A DNA stretch of 7,390 nt from positions 1 to 7,390 of the forward strand of contig JANWJO010000052.1 in NCBI GenBank assembly GCA_025449435.1, in the 5' to 3' direction. The translations under genes were made by a program, and so were the position numbers. The notes beneath the pieces are model-generated. The model had not been told where the DNA came from. It ran no database searches and saw nothing but the letters and a program-made list of their open reading frames with translations. Shown here one piece after another: positions 1-4,131 of this stretch (the first letter of the stretch is position 1; every line of letters starts with the position of its first letter). The stretch is from Chloroflexota bacterium. Its GTDB lineage: Bacteria > Chloroflexota > UBA4733.

Positions 1-78
1 CTCGATCGCTGGCAGCAAGAGTTCGTGAAGGTTGTCCGGGCCAACCAGCAGGTCGATCAGGCGATCGCAACGGAATAA
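1..78 (+). CDS. 3' end of an unrecognised protein gene (partial)
   Basis: The first 25 codons of the window form an open frame that ends in TAA at 76-78. The residues visible begin LDRWQQEFVKVV and end DQAIATE. The segment is rich in Q, V, A and charged residues and looks like a C-terminal amphipathic helix. Helical tails like this occur in many families, including ABC-transporter solute-binding proteins, but nothing here is diagnostic, so I assign no function. The G/C-rich third positions and lack of stops support real coding. The gene converges with the minus-strand zinc-ribbon gene 63 bases further on. Confidence 0.6.
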   Translation, partial: LDRWQQEFVKVVRANQQVDQAIATE

Positions 79-95
79 GCGCCGAAACCAAATTT

Positions 96-120
96 GTAGG
101 GCACAAGTTCGTGTCCCTAC
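96..120. repeat. Intergenic hairpin between convergent genes
   Basis: GTAGGGCAC (96-104) pairs with GTGTCCCTAC (111-120) with one bulged T and a six-base loop, AAGTTC. It lies midway between two convergent stop codons, so it could end transcription from both sides, although neither flank has a clear T-run. Its form also fits the GTAGGG...CCCTAC palindromes scattered between genes in some bacterial genomes. Either reading is inference. Confidence 0.5.
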
Positions 121-141
121 CGAAGTGCAATTTTCAATTCT

Positions 142-537
142 TCATCTTTGATTTGAATAAAAGTTATCGAAGGAGGATTGGGTGGAATGAATAAGAAATA
201 GACAGGCACCGATTACTAAAATACCAATGATGACAATGCCTATAAGAGTTAGTATCCCATTCGTTGAATTCGATGCAGCTTCTTTGCGATATTGTTCGCG
301 TTTATTCTGGTCTACGCGCCCGCTGCCAGAGCAATAGTCGCATGGGCGTTGGCCCTGGAATGGAACAGTTATCTTTCCGCTGCCGGCACATTTAGGGCAA
401 GGATAATCTTCTGTCGGCACCGAAGATGGGGACATTGCAATCTGTTGACTTACTTGTGATGCGCCGCAATTCGGGCAAAAACGCACATCGGGATCTTCCA
501 ACTTTTGACCACAACTCACACAAAATTTATCGGGCAT
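142..537 (-). CDS. Small zinc-ribbon membrane protein with DnaJ-like CxxCxGxG motifs
   Basis: The product has 131 residues. An N-terminal zinc ribbon has Cys6-x2-Cys9 and Cys21-x2-Cys24 (FCVSCG ... FCPNCG). A second metal site follows: CPKCAGSG at 47-54 and CDYCSGSG at 66-73. These are two CxxCxGxG motifs like those of the DnaJ cysteine-rich domain, but only two of the usual four. A hydrophobic segment at about 94-117 is a single membrane helix, leaving a short polar tail. There is no J domain, so this is not DnaJ. The likely form is a tail-anchored protein with both metal sites in the cytoplasm. The ATG is supported by AAGGA on the minus strand (546-550), about eight bases upstream. Role unknown; binding protein or RNA, or assisting assembly, are guesses. 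It is transcribed away from the WD40 genes. Confidence 0.85.
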   Translation of the reverse strand: MPDKFCVSCGQKLEDPDVRFCPNCGASQVSQQIAMSPSSVPTEDYPCPKCAGSGKITVPFQGQRPCDYCSGSGRVDQNKREQYRKEAASNSTNGILTLIGIVIIGILVIGACLFLIHSTQSSFDNFYSNQR

Positions 538-577
538 GGGGTAGTTCCTTATGGATAAGCGCTTGGAAGTGTAAAAC

Positions 578-619
578 AGTCGAGCGCGATCCTGGCGTAA
601 CGCGCTCGACTAATTTTTT
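578..619. terminator. Strong hairpin with flanking T-runs, probable bidirectional terminator
   Basis: AGTCGAGCGCG (578-588) and CGCGCTCGACT (601-611) are perfect 11-bp inverted arms around a 12-base loop. On the plus strand the stem is followed by AA and six T (614-619). On the minus strand it is followed by G and TTTT (573-576 on the plus strand read AAAA). Either direction could therefore terminate. It lies just upstream of the minus-strand zinc-ribbon gene and would shield that gene from minus-strand transcription arising in the 817-951 region. The loop is longer than typical. Confidence 0.65.
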
Positions 620-667
620 AGATGTTTCGCAGTTCAACTATAAGGCAAGTTCAATCGACAGCAGTGC

Positions 668-777
668 GCCGGAGGCTAAAGCCATCCGGCTAACAGACCC
701 ACCCCCTGAAGGGGGTGATGCGAACAGTTATCCCCTGAAGGGGGTTTTGAGAATAGCCGGAGGGTTTAACCCCCGGC
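668..777. repeat. Cluster of four GC-rich hairpins (REP-like intergenic element)
   Basis: Four hairpins stand in about 110 bases. A, 668-690: GCCGGA...TCCGGC with an inner GGC-TAAA-GCC. B, 700-717: CACCCCC-TGAA-GGGGGTG, 7 bp. C, 732-743: CCCC-TGAA-GGGG, followed by TTTT at 745-748. D, 756-777: GCCGGAGGG...CCCCCGGC with one bulged A. A and D begin with the same GCCGGAGG; B and C share the CCCCTGAAGGGG core. The order A-B-C-D with outer and inner pairs of related hairpins looks like a composite repeat rather than chance. It resembles interspersed palindromic elements found in multicopy between genes, but copy number cannot be judged here. C plus its T-run could also act as a weak plus-strand terminator. 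Confidence 0.6.
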
Positions 778-816
778 AGCGATGGGACGGTCACTTGCAC
801 ACAGACACGGGCACGG

Positions 817-951
817 CTAGGTCTCCAGTACCGCAACGACCGCGCCTTTTAATTCTGGTTGCTTCTCGATTTCTTGTACTCTAGCGTCTAAAGGTGAGCT
901 TCTTGACATTTGGTCAAAAATGTCAAGAAGACTTCGAGCTATAAGGTTCGT
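817..951 (-). other. Short protein-like open frame, possible small gene or gene remnant
   Basis: On the minus strand an uninterrupted frame runs from just after a TAG (952-954) to a TAG at 817-819, 44 codons. The only ATG in it is at 909-907, giving a 30-residue peptide that begins MSRSSPLDARVQEIEKQPEL and ends VVAVLET. The composition (alternating charged and aliphatic residues, PEL turn) is protein-like. The ATG has no ribosome-binding site and sits inside the palindrome at 899-930. A second ATG at 964-962 opens another frame (MASVDEPYSSKSS, stop). One frameshift near 915-925 would join it to this frame, which suggests a decayed small gene. A fortuitous frame remains quite possible. Confidence 0.25.
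899..930. promoter_or_regulatory. Perfect 13-bp-arm inverted repeat upstream of the WD40 genes
   Basis: CTTCTTGACATTT (899-911) and AAATGTCAAGAAG (918-930) are exact reverse complements around the six-base loop GGTCAA. Each arm carries TTGACA, so a consensus -35 hexamer points outward on both strands, but no -10 hexamer stands 16-18 bases from either. There is no T-run after it. It could be an operator for a dimeric regulator, a leader hairpin or a mobile palindromic repeat; position, 21 bases before the promoter, favours regulation of the WD40 genes. The palindrome is certain, its role is inference. Confidence 0.55.
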
Positions 952-980
952 CTACAGACGCCATGAAAACGCATTATAAT
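951..980 (+). promoter_or_regulatory. Probable sigma-70-type promoter for the WD40 gene group
   Basis: TATAAT at 975-980 is a perfect -10 hexamer. TCTACA at 951-956 matches TTGACA at four of six positions with an 18-base spacer. Transcription would start near 987 and leave a leader of about 23 bases before the ATG at 1010. The -35 lies inside the small palindrome CGTCT-AC-AGACG (949-960), a possible operator. The minus strand also reads TATAAT at 978-973, so transcription in the other direction is conceivable. Confidence 0.55.
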
Positions 981-1009
981 ATTCGGCTTGAGAACTATAT
1001 GGGAAAACG

Positions 1010-2047
1010 ATGGTGAAGCTAAAAATAATATCAGCGTTGTCAGCATGTTTTATAGTTCTGATGGTTCCCTATCAAGCTAGAATATTCCCTCCCGCAATGC
1101 CAGCGGCAATGAAGACGCGATATATATCTAATTCATCTGTAACCCGTGCATTGTGGCGTCCTCATAAAAACCAACTCGCCGTTACCTATTCTGAATCATC
1201 AGATATTGGTCTCGTCGATGCTGTTACTCAGACAGTGCAATATATACTGCACACGCCCTCGAAAGTGGCCCCAGCACTTGGGATTACCGATTTGGCTTGG
1301 AGTCCTGATGGGCGCTTTCTAGCCAGTGCATTTGAAGACCAGGTTATTAATATTTGGGATTTAAGCAATAACGTGCCGACCCAACCGCTCGTCATTCATC
1401 ATATTGGGCGCGCACCTGCTTTAGCGTGGAGTCCAACCAACGATGAACTTGCCAGCGCGTGGGGAGATGATGAACATCGACAAATCTTAATTTGGGATAC
1501 TCACACTGGCAGCCTCATCAGGACCCTCGAAGATGATACTAATCGCTTCAAATGGGTTTTGTGGAGTCCCGACAACAGGTTTTTGATTACATATTCCTGG
1601 GATGGACGACTTGAGGCATGGGACTCGCATTCTTATCAAGTTGTTAGTATGTTACCCAATGCCGGTTTGGAAAGATCTCCAAATCGTCAGGCAATTTTGA
1701 ACCCCGACGGCGACCTCTTGGTAGGTACTGACTGTTCTAATCCGTCTGGTGGTTGTATTCTTTGGATGTGGAATCTTACCACTCGTCAAATGTCTACTCC
1801 TTTTCAATATCCGGGCAGTAGTTTTTTATCCGCAACTCCAAGGTGGAGTGCCGACGGGAAATTTCTAGCGGTGAGCGACGAGAGCAAACAAGTTGTATAC
1901 ATTTGGAACACTAAAACTGCCAGGCTTATCGAAACCATCGCGGGGTTTAAAAATTCCGTTGGTTATCTAAGTTGGAGTTCGAGCGGTGAGCAGCTTGCAA
2001 CCTCAGATGGAACAATCGGCATTTGGCGCATTTTGGAATATTTTTGA
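1010..2047 (+). CDS. Exported WD40 protein, single divergent seven-bladed propeller
   Basis: The product has 345 residues. Residues 1-21 are a lysine-bearing start and a hydrophobic stretch (IISALSACFIVLMVP), so it is exported or anchored by its N terminus. LSAC at 10-13 fits a lipobox, but the hydrophobic run before Cys13 is very short and continues after it, so I prefer an uncleaved anchor or ordinary signal peptide. Seven WD40-like blades can be counted, at about 45-80, 92-118 (WSPDGRFLAS...INIWD), 136-163, 181-205, 221-256, 275-301 and 316-341 (IGIWR). That is one complete propeller, presumably a binding scaffold; ligand unknown. Blades are far more diverged than in the next two genes and the GH dyads are mostly lost. 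It is also A/T-richer: bases 1021-1080 hold 21 G/C, against 44 in 3241-3300. A weak GGGA (1001-1004) precedes the ATG; GTG at 1013 is an alternative. The stop is 33 bases before the next start, consistent with one operon. Confidence 0.88.
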   Translation: MVKLKIISALSACFIVLMVPYQARIFPPAMPAAMKTRYISNSSVTRALWRPHKNQLAVTYSESSDIGLVDAVTQTVQYILHTPSKVAPALGITDLAWSPDGRFLASAFEDQVINIWDLSNNVPTQPLVIHHIGRAPALAWSPTNDELASAWGDDEHRQILIWDTHTGSLIRTLEDDTNRFKWVLWSPDNRFLITYSWDGRLEAWDSHSYQVVSMLPNAGLERSPNRQAILNPDGDLLVGTDCSNPSGGCILWMWNLTTRQMSTPFQYPGSSFLSATPRWSADGKFLAVSDESKQVVYIWNTKTARLIETIAGFKNSVGYLSWSSSGEQLATSDGTIGIWRILEYF

Positions 2048-2080
2048 TGATTGCTGTGGGTCTTTCAGCAAAAGAATACC

Positions 2081-4045
2081 ATGAAAAATACCGGCCCAGT
2101 TTTTAACGCGATCTTGTTGGTTGTCACATTCGGTCTGATCGCGTTGTTGTCCAGTTCATTATCCACTCCCACATACGCACAAGGATCAACAGAGCAAGTG
2201 GTGATTGGTTCGCCGCGCGTCCTTAGTGGTCATACAGATTGGGTGTTTGGTGTGGCGTGGTCGCCGGATGGTAAGACGCTCGCCTCTGCCAGTTTCGATC
2301 AGACAGTGCAGTTGTGGGATGGAGAAAGCGGAAAACCCCTGCGCACACTCAGCGGCCATACATCTTTTGTATATAGTGTAGCGTGGTCGCCAGATGGCAA
2401 GACGCTCGCATCCGCTAGTGGTGACCGGACGATAATGCTGTGGGACGCGGTCACAGGACAGCCACTGCGCACCCTTAGCGGTCATACGGACGCTGTGGTA
2501 AGCGTAGCATGGTCGCCGGACGGCAAGATGCTCGCCTCCGCCAGTGCGGACAATGCGGTACGGCTGTGGGACGCGGCCACAGGACAGCCGCTGCGCACCC
2601 TTAGCGGCCATACGTCCGCTACGGTAAGTGTAGCCTGGTCGCCGGATGGCAAGACGCTCGCCTCCGCTAGTGCAGATCATACGGTACGGCTATGGGATCC
2701 AGCCAACGGGCATCTTTTGCGTGTCCTCAGCGGTCACACCTACTGGATTTCGACTGTGGCCTGGTCGCCAGACGGCAAGATGCTCGCCTCCGCCAGTGCG
2801 GACAATACGATCCGGCTGTGGGATGCGGTCACGGGACAGCCGCTGCGCACCCTTAGGGGCCATACAGCCCCTGTGTATAGTGTGGTATGGTCGCCGGACG
2901 GCAAGACACTTGCCTCTGCCAGCGGTGACCAGACGGTGCGGCTGTGGGACGCGGCCACAGGGGGGCAGACTATTAACACCCTGCGCGGCCATACAGACAT
3001 TGTGGAGAGTGTAGCGTGGTCGCCAGATGGCAAAACGCTCGCCTCTGGCGGCAAAGACAACACGGTGCGATTGTGGGATGTACCGAAACTGCCATCCGGT
3101 GCCGTGCCTACGCTCTCTGGCATAACAGCGGTGACCAGTGCATTACGGGTACTCAATGGTCATACGGGTACGGTAATGGGTGTGGGGTGGTCACCGGACG
3201 GGAAGATGATCGCCTCTGGCAGTTATGACAAGACGGTGCGGCTGTGGGACGCGGCCACAGGACAACCGCTGCGCACTCTCAGCGGCCATACGGCGCCGGC
3301 GGTGAGCGTGGCGTGGTCACCGGATGGCAAGACACTCGCCTCTGGCAGCTATGACGAGACGATCCGGTTGTGGGACGCGGCCAGCGGGCAACTGCTGCAC
3401 ACCCTCAGCGGCCATACAGTCGACGTGACGAGTGTAGCCTGGTCGCCAGATGGCAAAACGCTTGCCTCCGCCAGTTATGACAAGACAGTGCGGTTGTGGG
3501 ATGCAATCAGTGGACAGCCCTTGCGCGTCCTTAGCGGCCATACGGACGCCGTGTATAGCGTGGCGTGGTCGCCGGATGGCAAAACGCTTGCCTCCGCCAG
3601 TTGGGATCATACAGTGCGGCTGTGGGACGCAGCCAGCGGGCAGCTCCTGCACACCCTCAGCGGTCATACGGACTGGGTATTGAGCGTGGCATGGTCACCG
3701 GATGGCAAGACACTCGCCTCTACCAGCCAAGATCATACGATCCGGCTGTGGGATGCAGCCAGCGGACAACCCATTCGTACCTTCAGCGACTATACGTTCG
3801 ATGTGTGGAGTGTGGTGTGGTCGCCAGATAGCAAAATGCTCGCCTCTGCTGGCGATGACACGACGGTACGAATCTGGGATGCAGCCAGTGGGCAGCCCTT
3901 GCGCGTCCTTAGCGGTCATACTGACGCCGTGTGGGGTGTGGCGTGGTCGCCGGATGGCAAAACGCTCGCCTCCGCCAGCGCCGACCAGACAGTGCGGTTG
4001 TGGGATGTGTCGGCACTCGTGTCAAGCGGGGCTGCCGGGACATGA
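2081..4045 (+). CDS. Exported double seven-bladed WD40 propeller protein (paralogue 1)
   Basis: The product has 654 residues from the ATG at 2081. That start gives a textbook signal peptide: MKN, hydrophobic core to about residue 27, then TPTYA-Q as the likely cleavage site near 33/34. There is no lipobox, so it is probably periplasmic or secreted. A TTG at 2051 would add ten residues before the signal and is less likely. Fourteen WD40 units of 42 residues follow, consensus LSGHTxxVxSVAWSPDGKTLASAS-x-D-x-TVRLWDAxxGQPLRT. Units 1-7 start at residue 48 and form propeller one. A linker (334-357) lacking WD40 signature follows, then units 8-14 from 358. Unit 13 has lost GH and reads FSDYT; unit 6 carries one extra residue. 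Unit 14 ends WDVSALVSSGAAGT. In each set the N-terminal strand (RVLSGH) can close the ring. WD40 propellers bind proteins or peptides; no catalytic domain is fused here. The ribosome-binding site is poor, so coupling to the gene upstream is plausible. Confidence 0.93.
   Translation: MKNTGPVFNAILLVVTFGLIALLSSSLSTPTYAQGSTEQVVIGSPRVLSGHTDWVFGVAWSPDGKTLASASFDQTVQLWDGESGKPLRTLSGHTSFVYSVAWSPDGKTLASASGDRTIMLWDAVTGQPLRTLSGHTDAVVSVAWSPDGKMLASASADNAVRLWDAATGQPLRTLSGHTSATVSVAWSPDGKTLASASADHTVRLWDPANGHLLRVLSGHTYWISTVAWSPDGKMLASASADNTIRLWDAVTGQPLRTLRGHTAPVYSVVWSPDGKTLASASGDQTVRLWDAATGGQTINTLRGHTDIVESVAWSPDGKTLASGGKDNTVRLWDVPKLPSGAVPTLSGITAVTSALRVLNGHTGTVMGVGWSPDGKMIASGSYDKTVRLWDAATGQPLRTLSGHTAPAVSVAWSPDGKTLASGSYDETIRLWDAASGQLLHTLSGHTVDVTSVAWSPDGKTLASASYDKTVRLWDAISGQPLRVLSGHTDAVYSVAWSPDGKTLASASWDHTVRLWDAASGQLLHTLSGHTDWVLSVAWSPDGKTLASTSQDHTIRLWDAASGQPIRTFSDYTFDVWSVVWSPDSKMLASAGDDTTVRIWDAASGQPLRVLSGHTDAVWGVAWSPDGKTLASASADQTVRLWDVSALVSSGAAGT
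2222..4006 (+). repeat. Fourteen 126-bp WD40 blade repeats (7 + 7)
   Basis: Units begin (Leu/Phe of the LSGHT-like motif) at 2222, 2348, 2474, 2600, 2726, 2852, 2981, then after a linker at 3152, 3278, 3404, 3530, 3656, 3782 and 3908. Spacing is exactly 126 bases except unit 6 (129) and unit 7 plus linker (171). The most constant stretch encodes AWSPDGK-T/M-LASAS and is nearly the same in DNA from unit to unit, which points to recent amplification or homogenisation. Confidence 0.95.
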
Positions 4046-4096
4046 ATAGTGTATGAGCAGTCGGGGAGTGGCGAAGGAAGCGGGTGTGGGTAAAAT

Positions 4097-4113
4097 GGAG
4101 GCATGAACAAGTG
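4097..4113 (+). promoter_or_regulatory. Shine-Dalgarno GGAGG that may decide the start of paralogue 2
   Basis: GGAGG (4097-4101) stands nine bases before GTG at 4111, which is in frame and would add seven residues (MSHNGNT) before the start homologous to paralogue 1. The same GGAGG is only one base before ATG 4103, which opens a ten-codon peptide (MNKCPIMGTP) whose TGA overlaps the GTG at 4132 as GTGA. The site therefore supports either a 4111 start or a coupled leader peptide. Confidence 0.45.
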
Positions 4114-4131
4114 TCCCATAATGGGAACACC

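Larger units (their letters stand above)
2074..4064 (+). repeat. Tandem gene duplication, unit 1
   Basis: This segment, from GAATACC just before the start codon through 19 bases past the stop, is matched by 4125-6103. The first 130 bases or so of both units (start, signal peptide, mature N terminus) differ at only a few positions. The last 120 bases or so, with the non-coding tail ACATGAATAGTG(T/C)ATGAGCAGTCGG, are nearly identical too. The interior is alignable blade for blade but clearly more diverged. Outside these limits the flanks share nothing obvious. Confidence 0.85.

Noticed and set aside
668..777. CRISPR array
   Set aside because: The repeats are self-complementary hairpins of differing sequence with short unequal spacing, not identical direct repeats with unique spacers.
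426..884. Plus-strand 152-codon open frame
   Set aside because: It lies partly antisense to the zinc-ribbon gene, runs straight through the terminator and hairpin cluster, and its translation has no domain-like character.
963..1016. Seventeen-codon plus-strand peptide (MKTHYNIRLENYMGKRWW) overlapping the WD40 start at 1010
   Set aside because: The likely -10 hexamer lies inside it, so most transcripts would not contain its start codon, and it has no ribosome-binding site.
2051..2080. TTG 2051 as the start of paralogue 1
   Set aside because: It adds MLWVFQQKNT before a complete signal peptide; the duplicated copy aligns only from just before ATG 2081.
2047..2106. Short frame starting at ATG 2047, overlapping the stop of the first WD40 gene (TGATG)
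   Set aside because: The overlap would suit coupling, but the 19-residue frame runs into the signal peptide of the next gene in another phase and has no counterpart in the duplicated copy.
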